Shown: in pieces, positions 49,491-62,700 of the stretch | Layout: each line of letters opens with the position of its first letter | Position numbering within the stretch: position 1 is the stretch's first letter | Assembly (NCBI GenBank): GCA_035772405.1 | Contig: JAYKKM010000079.1 | Location: 1,555,849-1,619,848 of the forward strand | Length of the DNA stretch: 64,000 bases | Reading direction: 5' to 3' | Source of the DNA: Chrysogorgia sp. JL179-B06 | Lineage: Eukaryota; Cnidaria; Anthozoa; Scleralcyonacea; Chrysogorgiidae | Program-made: the position numbers and the translations under genes | Notes under the pieces: model-generated | Databases searched by the model: none | What the model was told of the DNA's origin: nothing | The model's input: the letters and a program-made list of their open reading frames with translations, nothing else

Positions 49491-50226
49491 TATTATTTAA
49501 AAGGACTAAACTAAATTTGATAGTTGAAGCATATTCGTAAACCTTCAGAAAAACCTGATGAAACTACTCCGTGGGTGGCCCGAGTTTCCGCGGAATGCTT
49601 TTGAAAATGTTGTCGCTAGCTAGCTAAAAATAGGTACGCAATGCGTACATGTGACCACCGCTATTAAGGATTATAGAACATGTAGACTTAAGAAGCAATG
49701 CATGAAAATGCGTGAAAAGCACGCAGAGACAGAGATAAATGAGTTGCTAATTTGAACATGGCACATACTATACATATATTTTTATGCGGGCTGTTTCCAA
49801 AATATAACATGATCATAAACATGCCCCCAAGTTTCATTTGAAATTAACTTGTAAAGTTCACATGTAAATAAAACATCTGGGGCTGGTTATATGAAGCCTC
49901 GATAGCTTATCCGGTGGATAAGTCCACTCTAGTGGTGCTTTGAACAACCCAATTTAACTTTTATGCACTGAACAGATCAACAGCAATATCACATACATAG
50001 GTTATTCAGTGGATAAAATTTAAATAAGGTTGTTCAAAGAATGATTATTACTGTTCTTTAGCTAGGACTTGATAAACTAGATAAGCTATCTAGGCTTCGA
50101 AAGTGATAAAAATATAGTGCGTTTAGAAAGACAGCTTTATGTCACTAGTCAAGTCAACATATTTATTTATGCTGATTGTATGTTGACTTGGTTGTATTGC
50201 AATGGTATATACGAATAAAGAATTTA

Positions 50227-50227
<1 letters not shown>

Positions 50228-50257
<30 letters not shown>

Positions 50258-50339
50258 GACTGACTGACTGACTGACTGACTGACTGACTGACTGACTGAC
50301 TGACTGACTGACTGACTGACTGACTGACTGACTGACTGA
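50228..50339. repeat. ACTG tetranucleotide microsatellite
   Basis: About 27 almost perfect units in 110 bp. Confidence 0.97.
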
Positions 50340-50779
50340 GAATCACGATAACCAAACTATTAACAAAACAAAGTGAAGAAATACCTCAAAATACTATGGT
50401 TATTTTAATTTAATAAACTTTCAAAACTCCTATCTTGTCGCGTAAGAAGACAAATTGTTTCTTATATAATTGTTTCACAAACGCTTCAAAACCTATTGAA
50501 GTTTTTAGCTTCAATGCTTATTCAAGTTCTTATCAAAATGTATAGAAAGTATTCGCAGGGTATTTTGGCTTATTAAAATAGTATAGTCAAAGAGAAAAAT
50601 ATATTTTGACTATATATATTGATTGGTCATAATTTGGCGCGTGGTTTTTCCCCGCGACAAACAAATCGTGCGCAGCAGGGGGACTGGTAACTGGTTCTTC
50701 CATATTATGTTATACCCAGTTTACTGTTGCTGTGTTTCTTAATATGTTTGTATAATTGTATTTTGTCTTTTTGACAACT

Positions 50780-53700
50780 ATGTTAGATGTTGAGTTATAT
50801 AAGGTAATGTTTACTCATCATAGATCGCGATCTTAACATTGTCAATCGTATATTATTGTTAATTATTGTGTAGATCCATTTTAATAGTAACGCTTTTATA
50901 GAACACGCGGTTAATAGTATTAAACTATGTATCATTTCTAGATCATTGATCCTGGTCATTTTTGGTGTAAGCCATTCTCAAAAAACAAGACACAACAAGA
51001 GCAGTATTATACATTGATTGGTAAAATTAATGATTATTGCTCCAGAGTTTATGATCAACCAAATAATAATCAAAGATCGCCAATACCAAGCAAAGGCAAG
51101 GTATGTAATATGATCATTGCTATGACTTTAATATCAATGAAATCCAATACTATAATGTTTTATACATGTAATCAAATGATTACTATACTTGATTCGACCA
51201 TGAAATTGTTTGATAATAGGTAGCCGGAACTATATTTTAGATGCATGTTATACAGCTGTATGAAGCATGGATAAATCATAGGCATGTAGCAATCTTGTAA
51301 GTTGCAATCTTCTTATATGGTATAGCTCTTGGCAGGGCCGTACTCAGTAAATTTTACAAGGGGGGGGGGGGGGGTGTAAGCTGACTTCAGCTGACTGATG
51401 CACAAGCTTGTACCGACTACATCCTATTGGTGGAAGCTTGTCAAAATATTGTCGTTCCATTGGATGCCTACTAAAATGACCCGATCAGCTGGTGAAATGA
51501 TTAACTAGTCCTACGTTAATAACACATAATGACATTTTAATAAATTTATGTCTTTGGTGTTCTCTCGTTGATTACATTTACATATATTTACATATATTTT
51601 TACAATCATTAACTTTTAGCACTTATCAGTTTAAATTAATTTCAAACTACCAAATTTAAGACTCACAAATCTAATGTTGATACATTAGATTTGTGAGTCT
51701 TAAATTTGGTAGTTTGAAATTAATTTAAACTGATAAGTGCTAAAAGTTAATGATTCTACTTGTCCGTGTTAAATCGAACACGTCTAAAATATAACTTCTT
51801 CCAACTGAAACTCGAAAAAAGATTGTTGGGGGTTTTGCACCACACCCCCCCCCCATCCCCCCCCCCTCCCGTATCTCTGGGCCTGGCTCTTGAGGCCAGC
51901 TCTACTCGCCATTCCAGAGAGAGTTTTGTTGAAGTGAAATAATGGAGAGACAACCCAAACCAAATATGGCGAAAGAAGTGTCTGTTAAGAGGGATTTTTC
52001 TGTAATAATATTGTTATAACTCACTGTTAAAAAACCCACTGAGAACCAGGACACAGATGGCATACAGTAGAGAGGTTACTTTTGATATCTGTACTGTTAT
52101 TGTAGCATTATGCATGAGGTTTGATGCATGAGGTTTGATCGCTGCTTCGGGTTTACCTGAATTGGGAAATAGTGACAGCTATTGCCAGGGCTACCAAGAG
52201 CCAAAGGAAGGTGGGGTTATGGTCTTTCACAGACCCCTAAATGCCCTAGAAGCTTCATTCTATGTGTAGGATTTGCATGATGGTTATCATTTCTGGACCC
52301 TTATTTGGCCATGGAACAGTTGCCCCAGCTACCCCCTCTCGGGAGGGCTGGCTGTAGCTGCAAGAAGGGATCTGGGGGGGGGGGGGTTTGGCAGCATGCT
52401 GTGAATGAAATTTCACTAGCCTTGCATAGATAAATTGACTAGAATGGCTCTACAACTTGCCTGTTAATATAAAATCACACTATGTTTCCAGGCAGTCTTA
52501 TCTATGGGTAAGTTCTAAAACTCTGCTCACACATCACTTTAAAAACAGTAATTGCAACCTCAAGGTGATCAGGAAAACTGCATGTAATGTTCTATATCAA
52601 GCTGCAAATTAACATCAACATAATGTATTTTTTATGGCAGATTTGTTTGGTGAAGCGTACATCAGATCGATGTTGGTATAGAGCAAAAATCCTGAGTGTC
52701 TTTCAGACTATAAATGGACAACAAGCAAGGCAAATTGCATCTTATGTCTCCTAGATTTGACTCATGATCTTTCTCATGATTCCATTGCTCAATAGTACAG
52801 TAATTTTGCTTTTTTTTGCAGAGTTTTATTGATTGATCTGGGAGAAAGAACTTTGGTACCTGGACTATGGTAAAATAATATTTTCAGGCTACTATGTTTT
52901 GTATTAACTTTATAATTTTTGTCATTTCTTTTCCTTTTATGTTTTCTAGGGTTCAAGAAATTCCAGAAGATTTTATCTCCATTCCATTTCAGACAATGGA
53001 GTGTGTTCTTGCAGATTTAAAACCAATAACACTTGTAACGTCTTATTTTGATCTTAAAACCACAAAGCAGTAAGTCAAAGATGAATGATAGTTCATATTA
53101 TAAAGTAAATATTTTGAACCTAGGAGTATCATTAGAAGTATCATTAGAAGTGTGAATTTGATCGTCCAGGTTCAATGTTGTAGACGACAACAACCTGGAC
53201 TATCAACTTCACACTTCTAGTTCATAATAATTATGATATTTTGAAATATACATGTATAAGCATTCTAATACAGTATAAGTAAAAATGAAAATGAAAATGA
53301 AAGTTTTGCTAAATGAGCTATGTAATATTTAATATATATTTTTAAGTTCAACATACTAGTCTATTAGTTCATCAATGAAACCATGGACTGTAGATATTAA
53401 ATGCTGCATGGCCGTTGGAAGCAGGGGGGTGTGTGTGGGGGGGAGCCCCCCTACAAATTTGACGTCAAAGCACAAGTTTTCTGCTGCCAGTTAGGACAGA
53501 CGTATGGCACAGAGGAGTATCCGATCTTTACATCCGACCAGTATTTTCTTCGCTACAATTCTAGCTAGTTAATCAAATAAGCGACTACTGCTGATGCCTC
53601 AGATTGCACCCGAATTAACCTCGAAGCATATAGATTTAAAAAAAATTGCTGAGCTGGAAAATTCCAGAAACTAGTCAGATATTGACGAAGGAAGTAAAGG

Positions 53701-56700
53701 TAGACTAAATTTCTGCTGTTTATGATCGTAATATTTTGTTGTAAAACTGACCTCAAAATGCAGGAAATCACGTTTCAGAGAGTGAGAAAATCAACAATTT
53801 TGAGGGGGACCATACCCCTGGATCCTCCTAGAGGGTTCTTGCGCCTTCGGTGGTCGACAAGCCCCCCTAACCTAAAACATATTCCTTAGGCCTTGAAATG
53901 CTGCATAGATTGAGTACAGGTGGTGTAATCACTAAAAGTTCTGACTTCTGATTATCTGATTTCAATTACCAGTGCCTAATCAAGGTACATAATTAGCTAC
54001 ATAATTAGCCAATCAAAATACCGGATGTTCAAGGAATGTTGTTTTCATTACTTTATATTTCACTCACTGATGAAACTGGCCTTCGCTCAAAACGTTTAAA
54101 TCTACTGTTTAAATCTACTGTTTAAATCTGCATTATTTCAGCACAGTCACTAACATTATTGAGCATTCAGTTTGTTGTCTTATTATCTTTGTAGAGCAGG
54201 AGATACTTGGGATGTTGCGTCCTCTGAGTGGTTTCGAAAGCAAGTTAAAGGTTCTGTAGTTAATAGCATCATAGTAATACTGTAAATATACTAGAATTAG
54301 TAATCCTGAAGTTAGGCTCATCCAGTTTATTTTGACCATACAGTATGCTTTTGGCCATGTGTTTTAAAAATAATGAGCTCAAGAAATTCCATAACTCAAC
54401 TTGACATAGAACAGTTTAAAAATTCTTCACAGACAATATTATTTGTTTTGTTATAGAGTATTATTAACTGTTGTTAAAATATGATATTTAGGTGCCATTA
54501 TTCAAGTGGAAGTGAAACATATTGATGAGGATGGTGTCCATCATGTCTTTTTGTTTGCAAATGGACAAGAAGGAATGGTCTGTGACTTTTGAATTTCTTT
54601 TAACCTTATCCAGATGAGGGGAACTTCATCTTGATGATGAAAATACATTTACTGTAATAACAGATTAACAGATGAGATAGCAAAATTATTACCACTAATC
54701 CGCGGTACCATCAGAGACGTTGTCTGGAGGGCTTGGCATATCAATAGTGGCCCACGCCCCATTGAATCGCGATGACGGTGGTTTATTACCAGAGGTTTAT
54801 TTGCATCTTGTTAATAGATAACATCATCATCGGTTCTATGAGGGTATAAATAGGGATCCTAACTTTACAACTATCACAGCTGATGAAGACACTAGATTGG
54901 AGTGTCGAAACGTTGGGTCATGGACAGTAACTTTAATTAAAGTTACGTTCAAAACATTTTTAAGCCAGAGTAGCGCCAAACTACACTGTATGTCTGATTT
55001 ATCACCTGCAGGTTGTGTTGGTAAATTATTTGACGAATACCTTGTATTTGGACGACCTTTAATAATATGCCACTGCAGTGTTCGCCAGTAACGAAGTAAA
55101 TTTATTTCGTTACTTTACTTAAGTAAAAAAAATCAGTATTTATTTGTAACGAAGTATATTTTTCAACAAATACTTTTTACTTGTAACGAAGTAAAAATTT
55201 TTAGTAAATAATTACTTTTTAAACTTCGTTTACTTTTTTGTTTTATCGTCAAAGTAAAAAAAGAAATTCGAAGCACGCGTTGAGTCACGAAATACTCGGT
55301 CCACTCTATCTATACCGCTAGAGATCTAGAGTGGAGAAATCGCGTGAAGTTTGTTTGTGCACGTTAATGGATTGACAACTGTCGATTGGCCGGGCGCCAA
55401 ACAGCGTCCAGATTAAAGTACAGTACCAAGATTATCAATTGTCATTTGTCATGTGGTATATGGTTCGAGAATATATAGTTTGTTTCAGAAGTACATTTCG
55501 GAATATTTTTTGCCATACATTTACTTTTATTAAGTAAGATTTTCAGTGCCAAAAACTTTTTACTTTTACTTAAGTTAAGATTTTTCCGGCCATACTTTAC
55601 TTAATATACTAAAGTAAGATTTTCATGTCCATACTACTTTACTTAATAAAAACTGAGGAGTTACTTTTTACTTTTACTTAAGTACAAAATATCAGTACTT
55701 TGCTGAACACTGTGCCACTGACGCAGAGCACACAGACACCTTATTTCACAGTGAAAACAGTGCTCGACGCAAGTAAATAGCCGCGAGCCACAAGTACTCG
55801 ACGCAAGCACAAGAGCTCCGTACTGTATTTCACAGTGAAAAAACAAGCTCGACGCAATCACTGACCGGAAGCGCAAGTCACAGACGCAAGCACAAGGATG
55901 ATAAAGTTTACTTTTCCTTGTGCTTATGCTTGCGTTGTGATCGTGAAAACCGAACATAACGCAAGCACACTGACGGAGTTGTACAGTACTGTGAACACTG
56001 AGCAGTACTGTGCTGTACTGAACTGAACAGTACAGTACTGTGAACTGTACTGTGAACACTGAGCAGTACTGTGCAGTACTGTACTGAACTGAACAGTACA
56101 GTACTGTGAACAGTACTGTGAACACTGAGCAGTACTGTGCGAGTACTGTACAGGGACTGAACATACAGTACTGAGAACCTACTGTGCACACTGATCAGTA
56201 CTGTGATGTGATGGTACTGAACTGAACAGTAAGTACGTGAACATGTACTGTGAACACTGATCAGTACTGTGCTGAAGTACGTACTGAACCGTACAGTACA
56301 TTACAAGTAACAGTACTGGTGAACTGTACTTTGTGTAGTCCAGAGTATTAGTATATCTAATTAAGATAATGACCGAATCATGTCACTGGAATGCGAATAC
56401 AAGAATAAGTTTGGCAGAATCTGCAGAAAAGATAACACAACATGCGGTTTTGTTTTCCATTCTTTCCAGTGCAAAGCTCCTGTGCTTGCGTTTGTGCTTG
56501 CGACGGCACTTGAATACCAGGCTTAATGGATAATAAAAATACATAAGTGATTGTTGCTCTTGCTCTATAATAGTTTCAGGTGTGCCTGAATGACGAAATT
56601 AATCAATTAAGATTTTGCAGTACATACTAAGACAGAAGTTGTACAAAAAAAGGTGATGCTAAAAAACATAACTTGCGGCTATAAGCAGCCCCGGCAAGTG

Positions 56701-59700
56701 CGCCAAGTCACTGATTTTTATAGCTATGCAGCGCTACCCATAAAGAAAGACATTCATCGTCCAGTTTGAGGGGATATTGTTTTGCGCAATCGTAACTAAT
56801 TAGCGGCGCAATTGCGGCCTTAGTAACAAGGTCGGCCCTCGCGCAATGGCGGCTTAGCGCAATTGTATCACCTAGCGCAATAGTAGCTTGCGCAATAGGA
56901 AGCTTAGGGCACAATCTGTCTTCTATCTTTTAAGATTTCTAAAATGAAACAGTCGTCCAAGGTTTTACCATAATAATGGAATACAAACTTACGGCTCCAT
57001 AATAGTAACTGTGAAGCCGGAATTAGATCGCAATGGGCGGCCATATTGGAGTGACCATCACTGCAATATGGCCGCCACGCCCTAATCCCGGCTTCATTAT
57101 TACTGTTATGGAGCCGTAGTTTGTTCTAAATTACGGGAAAACCTTCGACAACTGATTCATCTTAGCATCTTAAAAGATCAGAGACAGATAGTCTCTGTCG
57201 CCTATAGCAAAACTATATACCGTGGTCCATTCAAGATGGCCACCGCGAAATATTCCCGGCTTTATTTTTTCGCAGCATCTAAACAATAGCGCCCACGCCC
57301 CATTGAATCGCGATGACGGTGGTTTATTACCAGAAGCTTATTTGCATCTTGTTAATAGATAACGTCATCATCGCTTCTAGGAGGGTATAAATAGGCATTC
57401 TAACTTTACAACGATCACTCCTGATGACACTAGATTGGAGTGTCGAAACGTTGGGTCATGGACAGTAACTTTTAAGTTACGTTCAAAAAAATATTTTAAA
57501 GCCAGAGTAGCGTCAAACTATGTCTGATTTAAATAATAGTTGCTCGATCCAGTCTTTATTTTGTTATAGCTGCATTTGTGAATTTAGCATTTCTTTCTCT
57601 CCAGAACAAAACAGGTTTTCATCATTGCAAAAAGATCGCGACCAAGAACTATTTTTAAAAGAACATAAAGAAATTATTGAACAATTAAACAGTTGTGTTG
57701 CAGTGGAAAGTGACAGTTCAGATTCACATAGACATACGCCATTTATAAAAGGCATGGGGCACAGGGAAACGCATTCTGTCTCAGGCGCGAAGTATCCTCC
57801 AATGACAGACGACGGTGTAGCTGTTCTGGGGAATGACACCGCGTCGCACGAGAGGAATGGTATTGAGTTTAGTGAACCAATGATCAACAGGCGACGTTCG
57901 GGGTTATCAAGTGACGAAGAGTGTGGCAAAGTACGTTTCCTCACTGCGAGACTTCCCGCCACTGGATCTGGATCAAATATCTCTCCCAGAGAAAGGACAA
58001 GACAATTAAAACCCATTTTGAAGACATCTAGTGGGTACTCAAGTGGTGAACAGGAAAACCAGTCGTGGACTACAGCAAGTGAAACAAGATTACCTCATAA
58101 TGTGGGAGAGCAGTTGACAAACATCTCTCAGGCACAACGATATAAGCAAAACACCACATTCCCTTCAAGTCACGCAGGTCCCCCACTTTCCCCCCAAACT
58201 CCTGTTCAGCCATCTTCCAGTCCAATGCAATCTACGCGCATCGCACTCAATTCAGATAGATGGCCCAATGTTAGTAGCCCGTCGTTGTCCCCACATGTCC
58301 ATACTCCTAGTCCATCACAGTCCTCACATGTACCTACTAGCCCATCGCGGTTCCCACATGTCCCTAGTTCATCACAAACCCCACGTATCCCTACAACTAG
58401 TCCATCACAGTCCTCACATGTACCTACTAGCCTATCGCGGTCCCCATATGTCCCTACTCCAAGTCCACAGTCCCCACGTATTCCTAGTTCATCACAAACC
58501 TCACGTCTCCCTACACCTAGCCCATCACGGTCCCCGCGTGTCCCCTCGTCTCCTCTGCCATCCTCTGATCTCTGCCATGTCTCAAGAGATATTTTCATCC
58601 ATGGGGAAGGTCTTCCGCGGCCCATCACTCAAATGGACCCAACCATTTTCCCGGAAACAGTTCTGCGCATGTCACGTGAAATGGAGGTCACCACACCCAC
58701 CTCGTTCCAATCTAATGTTTGGCCCACCATCATACGAGGCAGGGACGTGTGCGGAATAGGAGAGGCGGGGAATTCTGGGAATCCGCTGACGTATCTGCTG
58801 CCAATTGTGACCCGAATAGCAGAACCAGGAGATTATACGGAGTTACCGATGGGAAATGGGGTAAGTGAAGATTACTTCTCACACACAGCTGGCCAGCTGG
58901 GAGCTGCTGCAACTACAGATAGATAGTACAGCTTTATCAGTTAGACCTGATACTGTTACCAATTTCAGCTCAACTATAGAAAACTAAATACAAAATTACT
59001 AACTGCAGATCTACCACTCATGACATAACAAACTAACAAGGCCCCTAATGCCACCTTTACAAAGAGTGGGTGGGTATTTAGGTTAAGCAATGCGGAAGCA
59101 ACAACAAAATGTGCTCTACGTAACCCGCACCACCCCTAAACGCCCCCAGCAGTGTGTGAGAAAACATTTTCTGCTTCTTTCGTTCCTCAGCCAGCAGAAA
59201 ATAACACTTCAAGTCTTGTGTTTTTCAAAGATACGGTATGTCCTTTCAAGCTCTCGAAAGAGTGTTCTTACCGGAAAAATGGCCTGCGGGAACTATAATA
59301 GCAGAACAAATGTTTTTTAACTTTCCATTCACTCTTCATGGTGCGAAATAGATATATGTTATTTACCGGCTGGAAGTCCGTATGGAGAAATATTTCCTGA
59401 GCCGACGTTGCAGGGCGAGGGACGTTTTTGAGATCAAGGGAAATATTTCTCAATATGGACCGACCAAAACGGTAAATAGTTTGTTTTTTTCCTTGGTATC
59501 CAGGCTTGTTTTTTTGGTCGTCATCAGTCAGGGGACAAAAAAGAAAAGTCTGTGCTTTTTCTTCGTCAAAGGAAATTGAGAGTTAAGTCTCTTTTCCGAT
59601 AAAAAAAACTCACTTATATGTCTTTCAACATGTTCAATCTCGTTTGAGTTCATTTTCAAATGTTTTTAAAATATTTTACGGCTTATAAAACGCATTTAAA

Positions 59701-62700
59701 ACTGAAATTATGTCGAGCGATCCGTACGAACCCATATATACGGACCGCTCGTTAGCCGATCAGAAAGCAGGATTTGGTAGGATACGGATCGGAAAAAATA
59801 ATACATATTTTCAAAAGGTTTAAAAACAAAAACGTGGTAAAACTGAACTATTATTTTAGTACTATTCCCCCATTCTTTTTCTCGAACGCGTCAGATCCAG
59901 TGATAATGAGTAATCTCTTAAATTGCAGCCTCTTGCCTTGATCCTTTGCTCCGGGTGGCGAAAGGCTGCAGCTGTTTACGAATGTTGCTGTAAGTTAACG
60001 AAAAGAATCAGAAACATCCGTGTTCAGGTTTTGTTTGGGGCCGGTGCTGAAGATGAGAATATTCTTCATTTGATCAATGGCTGTGAAATGATAATTGCCA
60101 CTCCTCCGTGTTTTCTGCGCATGTTGAAGAAAGGCTATACGCGACTGGATCGCTTGTGTCATCTTGTGTTTGACGACGCTGATATTCTGGTGGAAAGACG
60201 AACGGAATGCATTAAGGAGCTGATGAGGGAGTATGGCGGTAAGATGTTTGCAAGGGAGAGAACGTTCTTGTCTTGTGTACTCTTGTTCTTGTCTTGTATA
60301 CTCTTGTTCTTTTCTTGTACTCTTGTTCTTGTCTTGTACTCTTGTTCTTGTCTTGTACTCTTGTTCTTGTCTTGCACTCTTGTTCTTGTCTTGTACTCTT
60401 GTTCTTGTCTTGTACTCTTGTTCTTGTCTTGTACTCTTGTTCTTGTCTTGTACTCTTGTTCTTGTCTTGTACTCTTGTTCTTGTCTTGTACTTTTGTTCT
60501 TGTCTTGTTCTTGTCTTGTATACTCTTGTTCTTTTCTTGTACTCTTGTTCTTGTACTCTTGTTCTTGTCTTGTACTCTTGTTCTTGTCTTGCACTCTTGT
60601 TCTTGTCTTGTACTCTTGTTCTTGTCTTGTACTCTTGTTCTTGTCTTGTACTCTTGTTCTTGTCTTGTACTCTTGTTCTTGTCTTGTACTCTTGTTCTTG
60701 TCTTGTACTTTTGTTCTTGTCTTGTTCTTGTCTTGTATACTCTTGTTCTTGTCTTGTACTCTTGTTCTTGTCTTGTACTCTTGTTCTTGTCTTGTACTCT
60801 TGTTCTTGTATTCTTGTTCTTGTATTCTTGTTCTTGTCTTGTTCTTGTACTGTACTCTTGTTCTTGTCTTGTACTCTTGTTCTTGTCTTGTACTCTTGTT
60901 CTTGTCTTGTACTCTTCTTCTTGTCTTGTACTCTTGTTCTTGTCTTGTACTCTTGTTCTTGTCTTGTACTCTTGTTCTTGTCTTGTACTCTTGTTCTTGT
61001 CTTATACTCTGTTCTTATCTCGTACTCTTGTTCTTGTCCAAAAAATCCAACCTATAAGGGTTTTCGATATGATGAATTGTATTCATCTTTTATCTCTACT
61101 TTTTCTTTAGGTCTTCTTGCGTCACAACCTAACCGTTTGGCTCCGAGGCAATGTATTGCTATGGCGAAAAAATGGACCCCCGGAGTTTGCTCCCTGGTGA
61201 AAGCATACCTAGGGAACCCTCTCATCCTAATTAGTAATGCAGTCGAAGCCGCAATGTTCTGTAAAGTTCGGCAAATTGTGAAATTTATATCCTTCAGCAA
61301 AAGAGATTCACAGTTAATTGGTATGAATTTTTATGCTTTTAATTAATAATCTGTAGCTACTGTATGAGCTGGGAAACACAGGTTCAAATCCTAGGTCGAA
61401 CCACCACTCAAGGTCTTAAAAATAATAGAGGAGAAAGTGCTGCCTTTGCGATAATACCAGCAAATGGTAAGAAATTTCGGGTCTTCACGGATAACGACCT
61501 TAAATCGTAGGCCCTCGGAACCCCTATCAATTGGGCTTCTAGCCTGTTGGGGTATTCTGTTCACCTAAAAGAGTGATAAATCTAACAAACTAAAAAGTAA
61601 GTATCTTCTTGTAAACGGTCGTTTTCGATTTCTTAACCTCTTCTCCACACTTCTTGCAAATGATACTGAAAAACAAAGCATGCTCTCTTCAGCTATCCCG
61701 AACCTTACCAAGAGCTAACTGACGGATACTTGCGGCTAAAGAGAGGAATCCAGTCCGGGGGTTAGGATTGGAAAACTAACTTAGAAAACTAATTAGGCGG
61801 GGGGTTAGGGTTAGAAAATTAATTTAGAAAACTAATTAGGCGGGGGGTTAGGGTTAGAAAACTAATTGGGCGATGGGTTAGGGTTAGAAAACTAGTTTGG
61901 TGGGGGGTTAGGGTTAGGATCTTTGTTGTTTTGGGGATTGGGTACAATGGATATGCCGGACTGGATTCCTCTCTTTAGCCACACGTCTGACGGATACTGT
62001 ACGCCATATTTCTTGAAGTAGAATACTTCTTTGACAAGATTTCTTTCTTTTGCTATAGGATTACTGGATTCCTTAATGACAACTGCAGATCATGAAATTA
62101 TTATTTTTACTTCGGCTGCGAAAGACGCTGAACGATTGTCAGGAGTACTTCATCATTGCAGCTACTCAGTGCTCGTCGCCCATGAGTTCATGAGGCCGGA
62201 ACACCTTAACGAAGTCCATCGACAGTGGAACACACCACACAGCTCTGAATCATACCCGGTCGTAGGTAAGCTAAGTATTTCTAAAATAAGTACCTTTTCG
62301 ATCAAAGTACGTAACTTAAATAGACGGAATGCTAAGGATGGCGCTCAACGTCTCATGGAAACAACATTGGACAAACGAGCAGCTCAATAGCGACCTTCCT
62401 CCAGTTTCAACGAACGTCAGGCAACGTCGACTTCGTCTCGCAGGTCACTGCGTTAGACACCCGAGGAGATAGCTTCAAGGCTGGTTCTGTGGCAGCCGAA
62501 GTTCGGGACTGTGAAGTAGAAAGACAACCTTCGTCGACACCCTTCTAGAAGGACGACATTTGTCGCGAAGATGTTGGTTGTTTGGAAAGGGCTATAAAAG
62601 ATTGTGACACCTGGAAAACATATGTTGCTGGAGTTCGTCCGAGAGGTCGACATAGATGAGAGAGATTATAATAATTGCACTGTCAAAGTTGCTAACCTGA

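Larger units (their letters stand above)
47751..50779. other. Intergenic interval between the neurexin-like gene and TDRD12
   Basis: No exon seen. It includes a SINE family B tail (49376-49490), a weak inverted repeat (about 49880-50105) and an ACTG microsatellite. Confidence 0.5.

Noticed and set aside
58206..58759. Minus- and plus-strand open frames overlapping TDRD12 exon 9
   Set aside because: Shadow frames of the Ser/Pro repeat region; the coding frame is fixed by helicase motifs and splice phases.
59923..61346. Plus-strand open frames of 274-395 codons rich in Cys, Leu and Val
   Set aside because: They are produced by a 19-bp stop-free minisatellite; only 59929-60238 and 61111-61320 are real TDRD12 exons.
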